Part shown: one piece after another, positions 29,907-38,490 of the stretch | Layout: every line of letters begins with the position of its first letter | Numbering within the stretch: position 1 is the stretch's first letter | NCBI RefSeq assembly: GCF_900115065.1 | Contig: NZ_FOVE01000007.1 | Coordinates: 62,001-126,000, forward strand | Origin: Formivibrio citricus | GTDB lineage: Bacteria; Pseudomonadota; Gammaproteobacteria; Burkholderiales; Chitinibacteraceae | Direction of reading: 5' to 3' | DNA: 64,000 nt | Notes under the pieces: model-generated | Told to the model about the DNA's origin: nothing | Databases searched by the model: none | The model's input: the letters and a program-made list of their open reading frames with translations, nothing else | Made by a program: the position numbers and the translations under genes

Positions 29907-30779
29907 ATGAAGATTGCCTACCTGATCCTTGCCCATGCCCATCCACAACAAGTCGGCAGACTGACAGAACGCCTGTCAGCGCCCGGTGTGCATGTCTACA
30001 TACACGTCGACGCCAACACGCCGGCCACGACCTTCTCCGCCCTGCAAGCGGAAGTCGCTCGTTGCCCGGCACCGGTCTCCTGGGTCGAACGCCAGCCTTG
30101 CCGCTGGGGCGGGTTTTCGCTGGTCGAAGCCACGCTGCGTCTGATGCGGGCCGCGCTCGCGGACCGTTGCGACTGGCTGATCCTGCTTTCCGGGCAGGAT
30201 TATCCATTGCAGCCCAATGCGGCAATTGCAAAAAAACTGGAAAATTCAGACAGGGCGGGGTTCATCGACCTGCAGGAACCCGGCGCCTTTGACGTGCGCT
30301 ACCGGCACGAAGCCTGGCACTTCGAAACGCTCAACGGCAAACCGCTCGGCAAGCTGCTGCAAAAAGCCCAGCGCGGACTCAACCGCATCGGACTGCGCCG
30401 CCCACTGCCCGAACCGCTGACCGAAATCCGGGCCGGATCGCAGTGGTGGATGCTCTCAAGCCAAGCCAGCCACTGGCTACTGGATTTCTGCGACAAACAT
30501 CCGCGTATCATCCCCTTCTTCTACCGCACGCTGGTGCCGGACGAAATGTTCTTCCAGACCCTGCTCTGGCACAGCCCCTTGCGCGAACAGCTTTGCCCCG
30601 ATCCCTTGCGGCTGATCGAATGGGAACCCGGTTCATGGTCGCCGCGCACCTTCACGGAAGCCGACCTGCCGCAACTGCTCGCCACGCCGGCGCTGTTCGC
30701 GCGCAAGTTCGCGCCGGACGGCCGCGTAGCTGCATTGCTCGATGCGGCGCGGGATGAGCCTGAATGCTCACACTCCTGA
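29907..30779 (+). CDS. Core-2/I-branching (GT14) glycosyltransferase
   Basis: 290 residues, cytosolic or membrane-peripheral. It opens MKIAYLILAHAHPQQVGRL, typical of the Branch family, with HVYIHVDANT, the WGGFSLVEATLRLM segment and LILLSGQDYPL in the expected order, and a late PDEMFFQTLLWHSP motif. The family transfers N-acetylglucosamine or xylose in eukaryotes; bacterial members modify cell-surface glycans, with unknown acceptor. Its last 16 bases overlap the start of the following ABC permease gene. It is divergent from the hybrid kinase operon (128-bp gap). Confidence 0.9.
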   Translation: MKIAYLILAHAHPQQVGRLTERLSAPGVHVYIHVDANTPATTFSALQAEVARCPAPVSWVERQPCRWGGFSLVEATLRLMRAALADRCDWLILLSGQDYPLQPNAAIAKKLENSDRAGFIDLQEPGAFDVRYRHEAWHFETLNGKPLGKLLQKAQRGLNRIGLRRPLPEPLTEIRAGSQWWMLSSQASHWLLDFCDKHPRIIPFFYRTLVPDEMFFQTLLWHSPLREQLCPDPLRLIEWEPGSWSPRTFTEADLPQLLATPALFARKFAPDGRVAALLDAARDEPECSHS

Positions 30780-31927
30780 TCCGTTTTGCCCTGCGCAACA
30801 CCCTGCGCCACCGCCTGCGCTCGTCGCTGACCGTGCTCGGCATCGTGGTGGCGATTCTGGCATTCGGCCTGCTGCGCACCGTGGTTTCGGCCTGGTATGC
30901 CGGCGCGGATGCGGCCTCGGACAAACGCCTGATCGTGCGAAATTCCATCTCCCTCATCTTCCCGCTACCGCTCTCCTACGCCGAAAAGCTGCGCGGCATG
31001 GAGGGCGTAACGGCCATCGGCTGGATGAACTGGTTCAACGGCGTCTACATCGACGAGCGCAACTTCTTTCCGCAGTTCGCCGTGGACCGCAACAGCCACT
31101 TCAACCTCTACCCCGAATTTATCCTCCCACCCGAACAACTGCGCGCGTTCCAGAACGACCGGCGCGGCGCGGTGGTCGGGCGCAAGCTGGCCAACCGTTT
31201 CGGCTGGAAAATCGGCGACACGGTGCCGCTCAAGGGCACCATCTATCCCGGCACCTGGGAATTCGTGGTACGCGGCATCTACAGCGGTCGCCATGCCAAC
31301 ACCGACGAGGGGCAGTTTCTGTTCCAGTGGGACTACCTCAACGAGCGCATGAGGCAGACCGCGCCCGGCCGGGTCAACCAGATCGGCATCTACCTGCTGC
31401 AGATCCGCGACGGGCGCGATGCAGCGGCCATCTCGCGCCGCGTGGATGCCGAATTCAAGAACTCGCTAGCCGAAACGCTCACCGAAACCGAAAAAGCGTT
31501 CAACTTGGGCTTCATCGCCATGACCGGCGCCATCGTCAACGCCATCCAGATCGTTTCTTTCGTGGTCATCGTCATCATCATGGCGGTGATGGCCAACACC
31601 ATGGCGATGGCCGCGCGCGAACGCATCGCCGAATATGCCACCCTGAAAGCGCTGGGCTTCGCGCCGCGCATCGTCGCTGGCCTCGTTTACGCCGAATCGC
31701 TGCTGCTGGCACTCATCGGCGGCGCCATCGGCATCGCCGCCACCGAACCTGCCGCACGGATCGTCGGCACCCAGCTCGACAACATCTTCCCCGTCTTCAA
31801 CGTTGCCCCGGAAACCGTCTGGATGCAGTTGGCGGCCTGTACCATCGTCGGTCTGAGCGCCGCCGTGATCCCGGCCGCGCGCGCGATGCGGGTCAGGATC
31901 GTTGACGGATTGAGGGCCGTAGCATGA
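30764..31927 (+). CDS. FtsX-type ABC transporter permease A
   Basis: 387 residues: a membrane segment at ~17-40, a periplasmic MacB-PCD-like domain (~45-255), and three C-terminal segments (~262-380) with the conserved ERIAEYATLKALGF loop. It is the first of two coupled permease genes; the second starts 4 bp before its end. It overlaps the glycosyltransferase gene by 16 bp. No ATP-binding subunit is coded next to the pair. Confidence 0.92.
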   Translation: MLTLLIRFALRNTLRHRLRSSLTVLGIVVAILAFGLLRTVVSAWYAGADAASDKRLIVRNSISLIFPLPLSYAEKLRGMEGVTAIGWMNWFNGVYIDERNFFPQFAVDRNSHFNLYPEFILPPEQLRAFQNDRRGAVVGRKLANRFGWKIGDTVPLKGTIYPGTWEFVVRGIYSGRHANTDEGQFLFQWDYLNERMRQTAPGRVNQIGIYLLQIRDGRDAAAISRRVDAEFKNSLAETLTETEKAFNLGFIAMTGAIVNAIQIVSFVVIVIIMAVMANTMAMAARERIAEYATLKALGFAPRIVAGLVYAESLLLALIGGAIGIAATEPAARIVGTQLDNIFPVFNVAPETVWMQLAACTIVGLSAAVIPAARAMRVRIVDGLRAVA

Positions 31928-33096
31928 GGTACGGCATCCCCGTCCAGTACATCTGGCGCAACCTCTTCGCCCGCCGCCTGACCACGTTGCTGACCGCGGG
32001 CGGCATGGCGCTGGTGGTATTCGTCTTCACCGCCGTGCAGATGCTCGAAGCCGGCTTGCGCTCCACACTGGTCGAAACCGGCAGCCCCGACAACGTCGTC
32101 GTCATCCGCGCCGCAGCGCAAACCGAAATCCAGAGCAGCATCGAACGCAGCCAGGCGCATATTCTTTCCACCCTGCCCTATATCGCCGCAGACAGCGCGG
32201 GCAACCCGCTGCTCGCCCGCGAATGCCTGGTGCTGATCTCGCTCAACAAGAAAATCAGCAACAACCCCGCCAACATCACTGTGCGCGGTACCGATGCCAC
32301 CGGACTTGCGCTCAGGCCGCAGGTCAAGCTCGTCGCCGGCCGCCCGTTCCACCCCGACAGCAACGAGATCGTCGTCGGCAGTAGCATCGCCAACGGTTTC
32401 GCGGGCGTGGGGCTGGGCGAAAAACTGTTTTTCGCCCGTCGGGAATGGCAGGTCGTCGGTATTTTCGACGCGGGCAAGACCGGCTTCAACTCGGAAATCT
32501 GGGGCGACGGCGAACAGATGATGCAAGCCTTCCGCCGCCCGGTGTACTCGTCCGTCGTCTTCAAGCTCGGCGACCGCCGCGCCTTCGACGAGATGAGTAC
32601 CCGCCTTGGCAACGACCGACGGCTCAACGTCGAAGCCAAGCGCGAAAACGATTTCTACGCCGACCAGTCGCGCTTCATGGCCACCTTCATCCGCATTCTC
32701 GGCAACACGCTGTCGGTGATTTTCTCCATCGGCGCGGTGCTCGGCGCCATGATTACCATGTACGGATCGGTGGCCAGCCGTACCCCGGAAATCGGCACCC
32801 TGCGCGCCATCGGTTTCCGCAAAAGCCGCATCCTGATCGCCTTTCTCGGCGAATCGCTGCTTTTGAGCCTCGTCGGCGGCATAACCGGCATCGTCGCCGC
32901 CAGCGCCATGCAATGGATCACGCTCTCCACCATGAACTGGCAAACCTTCTCCGAACTGGCTTTCAGCTTCACGCTCACACCCGGCATCGTTGCCAGCGCA
33001 CTTGCCTTTTCGCTCGCCATGGGTTTTATCGGCGGCTTCCTGCCGGCCTTGCGCGCCGCGCGGCTGAATATCATCGACGCCCTGCGTGCGGCCTGA
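31924..33096 (+). CDS. FtsX-type ABC transporter permease B
   Basis: 390 residues with the same layout as permease A: an N-terminal membrane segment (~15-40), a periplasmic domain (~45-270) and three C-terminal segments with SRTPEIGTLRAIGFRKSRI. Sequence similarity to A is limited to the fold, so they probably form a heterodimer. In related operons an ATPase and a membrane-fusion protein follow. Here a repeat begins 1 bp after the stop and neither gene is found within the window nearby. Confidence 0.92.
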   Translation: MRYGIPVQYIWRNLFARRLTTLLTAGGMALVVFVFTAVQMLEAGLRSTLVETGSPDNVVVIRAAAQTEIQSSIERSQAHILSTLPYIAADSAGNPLLARECLVLISLNKKISNNPANITVRGTDATGLALRPQVKLVAGRPFHPDSNEIVVGSSIANGFAGVGLGEKLFFARREWQVVGIFDAGKTGFNSEIWGDGEQMMQAFRRPVYSSVVFKLGDRRAFDEMSTRLGNDRRLNVEAKRENDFYADQSRFMATFIRILGNTLSVIFSIGAVLGAMITMYGSVASRTPEIGTLRAIGFRKSRILIAFLGESLLLSLVGGITGIVAASAMQWITLSTMNWQTFSELAFSFTLTPGIVASALAFSLAMGFIGGFLPALRAARLNIIDALRAA

Positions 33097-33401
33097 GAAC
33101 CTGTTCCTAGTAGTCAGTCACGCAGATTTGCGTGGATGCCGAGGCAAGCATCCGCGCCCCAGCCGCGCGAAGCGAACCGCAGCCATAGCACGGCTATGGA
33201 GAGGATGAGCGACAAAGCGAATGGGGATGCGGGGCATGCCGAACATAGCAGAATCGGTATGACTGACTACTAGTCTTGCTGCGAGACCCTGATCGGGGCT
33301 CATGCGCTGCTCAAAATCCTCATGTACTACTTGTACACTCCGGTTTTTGCGCTGCTCTTCACCCCGCCGAGGGCCTCTCGCGACAGACTTTGAACAGGTT
33401 C
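33097..33401. repeat. Composite repeat: AACCTGTTC-ended element carrying the 167-bp element
   Basis: The outer ends GAACCTGTTC (33097-33106) and GAACAGGTTC (33392-33401) are inverted copies. The part GATCGGGGCTCATGCGCTGCTC and the arm TTCACC...GAACAGGTT match the shorter element at 46253-46347 on the opposite strand. Compared with that copy, this one holds the 167-bp element near its left end and an extra ~45 bp around 33323-33352 flanked by two GCGCTGCTC copies. Thus at least two insertion or duplication events are stacked here. Confidence 0.8.
33107..33273. repeat. 167-bp terminal-inverted-repeat element, copy B
   Basis: Perfect 14-base inverted ends, CTAGTAGTCAGTCA and TGACTGACTACTAG. Homologous along its full length to 1197-1363 in the opposite orientation and of identical length, with scattered substitutions. 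No coding frame. It sits inside the outer repeat at 33097-33401, so it moved after that family had spread. Confidence 0.88.
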
Positions 33402-33408
33402 CAAGCGA

Positions 33409-33519
33409 GTAGCCCGGATGAAACAACGTGAAATCCGGGGCTTTCGTTGGCGGTCGCCACAAACCCGGTTTGTCTTTGAAACCGTGTTCCCGGATTCCGC
33501 TGCGCTGCATCCGGGCTAC
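33409..33519. repeat. REP-like palindrome (GTAGCCCGGAT...ATCCGGGCTAC)
   Basis: The arms GTAGCCCGGATGAAACAACG and, inverted, CTGCATCCGGGCTAC end the 111-bp unit, with a second inner pair (AATCCGGGG and CCCGGATTCC). This palindrome type is widely dispersed between proteobacterial genes. It is non-coding. Confidence 0.75.
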
Positions 33520-33600
33520 CCGCTGATACATCGCTCCCTCTTTCGCGCCCCTCTCCCGCAATGGGCGAGGGAAAAAACCAGACCTGCCCGGCAATCCGGT

Positions 33601-33629
33601 TTGCCGTGCCGTTCTCGCCCTGTTACAAT
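33601..33629 (+). promoter_or_regulatory. Putative sigma-70 promoter of tRNA-Gly
   Basis: TTGCCG at 33601-33606, 17 bp, TACAAT at 33624-33629, ending 10 bp before the tRNA. The very short leader makes the exact start site uncertain. Confidence 0.55.
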
Positions 33630-33639
33630 CCGTGCCTTC

Positions 33640-33713
33640 GCGGGCGTCGTATAATGGTAATACCCTAGCTTCCCAAGCTAGAGCCGTGGGTTCGATTCCC
33701 ATCGCCCGCTCCA
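33640..33713 (+). tRNA. tRNA-Gly (CCC)
   Basis: 74 nt with encoded CCA. The acceptor stem GCGGGCG pairs with CGCCCGC, the anticodon stem CTAGC/GCTAG encloses TTCCCAA, and the anticodon CCC is at 33672-33674, which reads GGG. The TTCGATT T-loop and GTATAATGGTAATA D-arm are as expected for glycine tRNA. Confidence 0.98.
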
Positions 33714-33720
33714 GATTCCA

Positions 33721-33751
33721 AAAAAGCCAACCTTTTCGGGTTGGCTTTTTT
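33721..33751 (+). terminator. Rho-independent terminator of tRNA-Gly
   Basis: The stem AGCCAACC/GGTTGGCT with loop TTTTCG is followed by six T, 8 bp after the CCA. Confidence 0.9.
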
Positions 33752-33825
33752 GTTTTCCGTCAGGAACGGCCCGATGGCCTTCTTGTTCCTTGCCGTTCGC
33801 TTGGAGTAAGCTCCATATAGTTTTT

Positions 33826-33889
33826 AGAACCTGTCCATAATCCGTCGCAAGCAGCCATCAACAGCGCGGCAAGATTATGAACAGGTTCT
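33826..33889. repeat. Short AGAACCTGT-ended inverted repeat
   Basis: A 64-bp element whose 17-base ends (AGAACCTGTCCATAATC and GATTATGAACAGGTTCT) are inverted copies with one mismatch. The ends match those of the repeats at 33097-33401 and 46253-46347, but the interior differs, so it may be a shorter family member or relic. Confidence 0.65.
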
Positions 33890-33918
33890 TGCATTGATCT
33901 GCATGGAGGCAGGCAACA

Positions 33919-35193
33919 ATGGAAGAACCCGCACAAACTCGCACAATCTCCGACGAGGAATCCCGCGCCGCGATGCGGACTTTCCTGCAACGCTGCGAAG
34001 TACGCCTCTCAACGATCCATCGCGTTGCCCAAGCGCTCCTGGGCGGCTCGGCGCTGGTGCTGTTGCTGCCGTTGTTCATCCGCGACGGCTTTCCGAAAAT
34101 GGCCACCCTCCTCATCTCGTCCTACGACGCCAACCAGCACTGGCTCGTAATCGGGGGAATCGCCGTCGCCGCCGCGCTTTCCGTGATCCTGCCGGTCGTG
34201 GCGGTTTATCTCCTGGTCGGCGACCTGCTGGGCTTCTATTTCACCAGCAACACCTTCGGCGCGCCGGAGCGGGGACATGCCTACGATACCCATGCCCATG
34301 GCCGCCCGATCTTCAATCCGCGCTTCATCATTCCGGGTTTGGGATTCAACAACGACGAGGTCAGCGAGCATACCAAGGCGCAAATCGACGAGGGGCGCAA
34401 GGACGCATGGACCCGCGCCCTTCTGGTTCCGAAAAGCCTTGAGGATGCGGGCTGGCGCGACCGTTTCGATACCCGCACTTTCGAAATCTGGGGGCATACG
34501 GCCGCCGAAGGGCTGGCGGGCGACGAAGACCGGCTGCGGCAGAGCTTCCGGCTCGCGGGCCTGACCCGTGACCGCACACTGGCCCAAGACGTGGCGCGCA
34601 CCGAAGCGCTCCTGGCCAGGCATGTGCTCCACATCCGGATCGCCGTACTGCGTTACAGCAAGGCCCTGATGCTGATGATCGTGACCATGATGGCGATCCT
34701 TGCCGCAGCGGGCATCGTCGAACACGCACTACATACCGACCCTTCCGGCGGGCGCTTTGTCGGGGGGGTTCCCTACCGCTATCTCTTCCTCGTCGCGCTC
34801 GTGTACGTCGTCTGGGCACCTGTCGCCGCACGCAGCGTCACACTGCCCCTGCGCATGATCCACCGCCGCACCCCCGGCATGGGCAAGCACGAGGATGCCT
34901 ACCTCGACAAACTCCTGACCCAGTTCGAATCGGCCACGGTGCTGGTCACGCTGGTGGGGCTTCTGGGCGCTGGCGCAGCCCTGATCGTCTCGGGATACAT
35001 GGCCGGAGGAACGACCGGCTTGACCATCGGCATCGTACTCGGCGTTGCAGGAATCCTGCTGTGGGTCGCAGCGCTCACCGGCTACTCGGCCCCCCCCCGC
35101 CAGACCCTCTCGGCTCTGATGCTTCTGGTGCGAGGCCGCGAAGCGCCATGCCCTTCGCAAGAGATGCGCGAGAAGCGTTCTTCGGCCACGTAA
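33919..35193 (+). CDS. Multi-pass membrane protein of unknown function, 424 aa
   Basis: Not recognised. Six predicted membrane segments: ~38-54, ~77-105, ~246-268, ~290-310, ~341-363 and ~367-392. They enclose a cytosolic or periplasmic region (~110-240) rich in charged residues (KAQIDEGRKDAWTRALL, ETRTFEIWGH-like stretch, LARHVLHIRIAVLRYSK). The N-terminus is short and acidic, the C-terminus short and polar. No catalytic motif is evident. It follows the repeat cluster and tRNA-Gly on the + strand and ends 132 bp before spmA, so it might share a transcript with spmAB, though a palindrome lies between. Confidence 0.72.
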   Translation: MEEPAQTRTISDEESRAAMRTFLQRCEVRLSTIHRVAQALLGGSALVLLLPLFIRDGFPKMATLLISSYDANQHWLVIGGIAVAAALSVILPVVAVYLLVGDLLGFYFTSNTFGAPERGHAYDTHAHGRPIFNPRFIIPGLGFNNDEVSEHTKAQIDEGRKDAWTRALLVPKSLEDAGWRDRFDTRTFEIWGHTAAEGLAGDEDRLRQSFRLAGLTRDRTLAQDVARTEALLARHVLHIRIAVLRYSKALMLMIVTMMAILAAAGIVEHALHTDPSGGRFVGGVPYRYLFLVALVYVVWAPVAARSVTLPLRMIHRRTPGMGKHEDAYLDKLLTQFESATVLVTLVGLLGAGAALIVSGYMAGGTTGLTIGIVLGVAGILLWVAALTGYSAPPRQTLSALMLLVRGREAPCPSQEMREKRSSAT

Positions 35194-35235
35194 TTCCGGC
35201 TCCGGAAATCCCTGCGACGGCAGGGCACACCTTGC

Positions 35236-35258
35236 TTCCCCCTTTGCCAAAGGGGGAA
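35236..35258. repeat. Palindrome TTCCCCC...GGGGGAA
   Basis: A 23-bp near-perfect palindrome (TTCCCCCTTTG and CAAAGGGGGAA around a central C). The stretch CACCTTGCTTCCCCCTTTG is shared, on the other strand, with the right end of the repeat at 38491-38593, so both belong to one family. Confidence 0.7.
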
Positions 35259-35325
35259 CTCCACGCCCCGGATGGAGTACCATTCGGGCGAAATCCACCG
35301 TTTATGCAGCAGCAGGAACCGCCCG

Positions 35326-35901
35326 ATGAATGCCGTATGGCTTGTCATGATCTCCGTCAGCATCGTTTTTGCCATGTTCACCGGCAACCTCGAAGCCTTC
35401 ACGAAATCGATCTTTGAAGGCGCGAAGTCGGCAGTCGAAATTTCGTTGTTTCTGCTCGGGATCGTATCGGTCTGGATGGGCATCACCCGGATACTGGAAG
35501 ATTCCGGCCTGATCTACCGCATCGCCCACCTCTTCAAACCGCTCGTTTCCCGCCTGTTCCGCAACGTTCCCGACGATCATCCGTCCATCTCGGCGATGAC
35601 GCTCAACATCCTCGCCAACCTGTTCGGGCTGGGCAACGCGGCCACGCCGCTCGGCATCAAGGCCATGCAGGAGCTCGATGCGCTCAACCCGGAAAAAGGC
35701 ACCGTCACCTTTGAAATGATGGTGTTCATCGTGCTCAACACCGCCAGCATTCAGCTCATCCCGTTTTCCGTGATCGGGCTGCTCGCCAGCTACGGCGCAA
35801 AAAACCCGGCCGCGGTCGTCCTCCCGGTTCTGGTCGCCACGCTGACTTCCGCGCTTGCGGCGCTCGCCATCCTTTTTGCCTTCAGGAAGGTGTTCAAATG
35901 A
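35326..35901 (+). CDS. spmA: SpmA-like nucleoside-recognition (Gate) membrane protein
   Basis: 191-residue inner-membrane protein matching spore maturation protein A: FTGNLEAFTKSIFEGAKSAVE, LFLLGIVSVWMGITRILEDSG, and LNILANLFGLGNAATPLGIKAM. The Gate domain is shared with nucleoside transporters. In Bacillus, spmA/spmB affect spore core dehydration, but homologues are common in non-sporulating Gram-negatives, where the role is unknown. The ATG at 35326 is used (MNAVWLVMISV); the frame continues upstream into the palindrome. It overlaps spmB by 4 bp. Confidence 0.9.
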   Translation: MNAVWLVMISVSIVFAMFTGNLEAFTKSIFEGAKSAVEISLFLLGIVSVWMGITRILEDSGLIYRIAHLFKPLVSRLFRNVPDDHPSISAMTLNILANLFGLGNAATPLGIKAMQELDALNPEKGTVTFEMMVFIVLNTASIQLIPFSVIGLLASYGAKNPAAVVLPVLVATLTSALAALAILFAFRKVFK

Positions 35902-36416
35902 TCGAAGCCGTCAATCATGTTTCACTGCTGCTGATCCCGGCCTTCATCCTGTTCGCCGTCGTTTACGGCGCGCTGAAAAAGGTCGACGTCTACGATTCCT
36001 TCGTGGCCGGCGCCAGGGAAGGCCCGCAGATCATCCTGAAAATATTCCCCTACCTCTTGGCCATCTTCATCGCCATCAAGGGTTTCCAGGCATCCGGCGC
36101 ATTCGATTTCATCCGCAACGCCTTCCACGGCATGTTCTCCTTCACGAACGTACCACTGGAGGTCATGTCGATGGCCATCGTCAAGCCGCTGTCCGGAAGC
36201 GCCGCCACCGCCCTGTTCACGGACATCATCCGAACCATCGGCGTCGACTCCACGGCGACACGGATCGCAGCCATCATCATGGGCAGCGCCGAAACCACGT
36301 TCTACGTGCTCGCCGTCTACCTCGGCTCGGTCAACATCAGGAACACGCGCTACCTGGTTCCGGTCTGCTTGGCCGGGGACGTGGTGGGGATCGTAATCGC
36401 CATCTGGGTTGCCTGA
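35898..36416 (+). CDS. spmB: SpmB-like nucleoside-recognition (Gate) membrane protein
   Basis: 172 residues with about four to five membrane segments. Opens MIEAVNHVSLLLIPAFILFA and contains KKVDVYDSFVAGAREG, KPLSGSAATALFTDI and IMGSAETTFYVLAVYLGSV, all typical of SpmB. Translationally coupled to spmA, so the two probably form one membrane complex. The 161 bp after it show no recognisable feature. Confidence 0.9.
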   Translation: MIEAVNHVSLLLIPAFILFAVVYGALKKVDVYDSFVAGAREGPQIILKIFPYLLAIFIAIKGFQASGAFDFIRNAFHGMFSFTNVPLEVMSMAIVKPLSGSAATALFTDIIRTIGVDSTATRIAAIIMGSAETTFYVLAVYLGSVNIRNTRYLVPVCLAGDVVGIVIAIWVA

Positions 36417-36577
36417 CGGAAGGGGTTTGGACAGGTAGGCAGTAGCAAGGACATTCTTGAGCGGGTGCGGCAATTCCAGATGTTGCGCGATTGGAGTAAT
36501 CTTTGCTTCGGCCCGTAGTAAGAGGCCCTAGGATTTAAAGACTGTGATTACACTATTAGACCTCGCAAGGAGGGGCG

Positions 36578-37045
36578 GTGCTAAACGAACTTGAAAATCA
36601 GGCAGCCGCATGTGTTGGTCAGCTCATTTTTGCGTTTTCCCGCTTGGATTTTTTACTTGCCCTAGCCCTGCAAAACCTTACTCCGACCCCATCACCAGAT
36701 CAGCTCAATCCGCTGATTGAACGGCTTGGCTTCAAAGATAAACTTGATTGCCTTCAAGAGTTGGTCAATGGCTCGGAAGCTCTGAGCCATCAAGCAGTTC
36801 AGACATTTTTCACTTGGCAGAAAAGCGCAGACAAAGTGCGCATAACGAGGAATGCATTTGTTCACGGCCGCTGGGGAATGCAAACGCGCAACACACTCTT
36901 CAACGCGTCGCCGAAAGTTGGTAGGGCACTATCCGGAGAAGCCAAACTTTACACCCTTGATGAGCTGAAGGCCGAAGCAATTTTCGCCACGCAAGTACTC
37001 AACGAATTCTACGAATGGCATAAAAAGCACGTGCTAAACCAATAA
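36578..37045 (+). CDS. Hypothetical protein with a HEPN-like RxxxxH motif
   Basis: 155 residues, largely helical and soluble. The segment RITRNAFVHGRW holds R91-N-A-F-V-H96, fitting the Rx4H motif of HEPN-fold RNases and nucleotide-binding domains, in a context (helix before, His-Gly-x-Trp after) seen in HEPN proteins. The GTG start at 36578 is supported by AAGGAGG 5 bases upstream. The gene is clearly more AT-rich than its neighbours and is a lone insertion between spmB and repeats, which suggests horizontal transfer. No antitoxin-like MNT or other partner is adjacent. Function is not established; HEPN is a weak motif-level call. Confidence 0.65.
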   Translation: MLNELENQAAACVGQLIFAFSRLDFLLALALQNLTPTPSPDQLNPLIERLGFKDKLDCLQELVNGSEALSHQAVQTFFTWQKSADKVRITRNAFVHGRWGMQTRNTLFNASPKVGRALSGEAKLYTLDELKAEAIFATQVLNEFYEWHKKHVLNQ

Positions 37046-37101
37046 CACATTTCATCCAGATACGGCGCGGACTCAGCAAAGAACCGCGTACGATGCAATC
37101 C

Positions 37102-37188
37102 GTAGGGTGCTGTTGAGCAAAGCGAAACGCACCGGATATTTACGTTTATTGCATTCGGTGCAATTCGCCACGCTCATTGACACCCTAC
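37102..37188. repeat. Dispersed-type palindrome (GTAGGGTGC...CACCCTAC)
   Basis: The ends GTAGGGTGCTGTTGAGC and GCTCATTGACACCCTAC are imperfect inverted copies, with an inner pair GCGAAACGCACCG / CGGTGCAATTCGC. This resembles widespread intergenic repeats. The rest of the 37046-37280 gap shows only another short self-complementary stretch. Confidence 0.65.
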
Positions 37189-37280
37189 CCGTACGGCGGA
37201 ATCGGAGCTACGCGACATTCCGCCATTGCCCTGTGCTGGGCGGATAAGCTGGGGGAGCCATCCGGCGCCCGACGCCCATC

Positions 37281-38378
37281 TCACTCCCAGCTCAACGCCC
37301 CGCCTGTCTGATATTCCGTCACCCGCGTTTCGAAGAAATTCTTTTCTTTCTTCAGATCGATCATCTCGCTCATCCACGGGAAGGGGTTGGTCACGCCAGG
37401 GAAGAGCGGTTCCAGGCCGATCTGTTGCAGGCGGCGGTTGGCGATGAAGCGCAGATATTCCTTGAACTGCGCGGCGTTGAGTCCCAGTACGCCGCGCGGC
37501 ATGGTGTCTTCGGCGTAGGCGTATTCCAGGTCCACCGCTTTGCGGAACAGATCATATAGCTCGGCCTTGAAGCCTTCCGTCCACAGTTGCGGGTTTTCCA
37601 GCTTGATGGTGTTGATGAGGTCGATGCCGAAATTGCAGTGCATGGATTCATCGCGCAGGATGTACTGGTATTGCTCGGCGGCGCCGGTCATCTTGTTCTG
37701 CCGGCCCAAGGCGAGGATTTGCACGAAGCCGACGTAGAAGAACAGACCTTCCATGATGCAGGCAAAGACGATGATCGAACGCAGCAGTTTCTGGTCGGCT
37801 TCCAGCGTGCCGGTCTTGAATTGCGGGTCGGTCAGCGCGTCGATGAACGGGATCAGGAATTCGTCCTTGTCGCGGATCGACTTGATCTCGTGGTAGGCGT
37901 TGAAGATTTCGCCTTCGTCCAGGCCCAGGCTTTCGACGATGTACTGGTAGGCGTGGGTGTGGATCGCTTCCTCGAAGGCCTGGCGCAGCAGGAATTGGCG
38001 GCATTCCGGTGCGGTGATCTGGCGATAGGTGCCGAGCACGATGTTATTGGCGGCCAGGCTGTCGGCGGTGACGAAGAAGCCAAGGTTGCGCTTGACCAGC
38101 CGCATTTCGTCTTCGGTCAGTTGCCCGGTTTTCCACTGTTCGATGTCGCGCTGCATGTTCACTTCCTGCGGCATCCAGTGGTTGGCGCAGGTGGCGAGAT
38201 ATTTTTCCCAAGCCCACTTGTACTTGAACGGCACGAGCTGGTTGACGTCCGTGGTGCCGTTGATGATGCGCTTGTCGACCACGTTCACGCGCCCGCCGGT
38301 GGCCGCTTGCGTGGCCACGGTCACAGTTTTGGGGGCTGCCGGAGTGGCAATGGCATTGTCATCGTCAAAAGTAAGCAT
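37281..38378 (-). CDS. nrdB: Ribonucleotide reductase class I, beta subunit
   Basis: Holds the di-iron centre and tyrosyl radical that start ribonucleotide reduction. 365 residues. The ligand/radical motif E137-xx-H140-xxx-Y144 ([10 protein letters not shown]) and D106 (VTADSLAAN) are intact, and a second ligand set lies in [14 protein letters not shown] and [11 protein letters not shown]. The radical Tyr is present, so it is not the Tyr-less class Ic form. The C-terminus ([12 protein letters not shown]) is the usual tail that docks on the alpha subunit. It is separated from nrdA by two genes and has repeats rather than an NrdR box directly upstream. Confidence 0.96.
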   Translation of the reverse strand: MLTFDDDNAIATPAAPKTVTVATQAATGGRVNVVDKRIINGTTDVNQLVPFKYKWAWEKYLATCANHWMPQEVNMQRDIEQWKTGQLTEDEMRLVKRNLGFFVTADSLAANNIVLGTYRQITAPECRQFLLRQAFEEAIHTHAYQYIVESLGLDEGEIFNAYHEIKSIRDKDEFLIPFIDALTDPQFKTGTLEADQKLLRSIIVFACIMEGLFFYVGFVQILALGRQNKMTGAAEQYQYILRDESMHCNFGIDLINTIKLENPQLWTEGFKAELYDLFRKAVDLEYAYAEDTMPRGVLGLNAAQFKEYLRFIANRRLQQIGLEPLFPGVTNPFPWMSEMIDLKKEKNFFETRVTEYQTGGALSWE

Positions 38379-38490
38379 GGGGAATCTATCTCCTTGTGGT
38401 TATCCGGGATTTTTCATTGGTCACAAATCCGCGCTGTTCATGGTTCGACAAGCGTTCAAGAAACGGCGGCTTGCGTGGCGGGATGAAGTC

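Noticed and set aside
35326-36416. SpmA/SpmB as evidence of endospore formation
   Set aside because: Homologues are widespread in non-sporulating Gram-negatives and no other spore gene is present.
37281-38378. Class Ic (Tyr-less) NrdB
   Set aside because: The radical Tyr is present at residue 144 in the ExxHxxxY arrangement.
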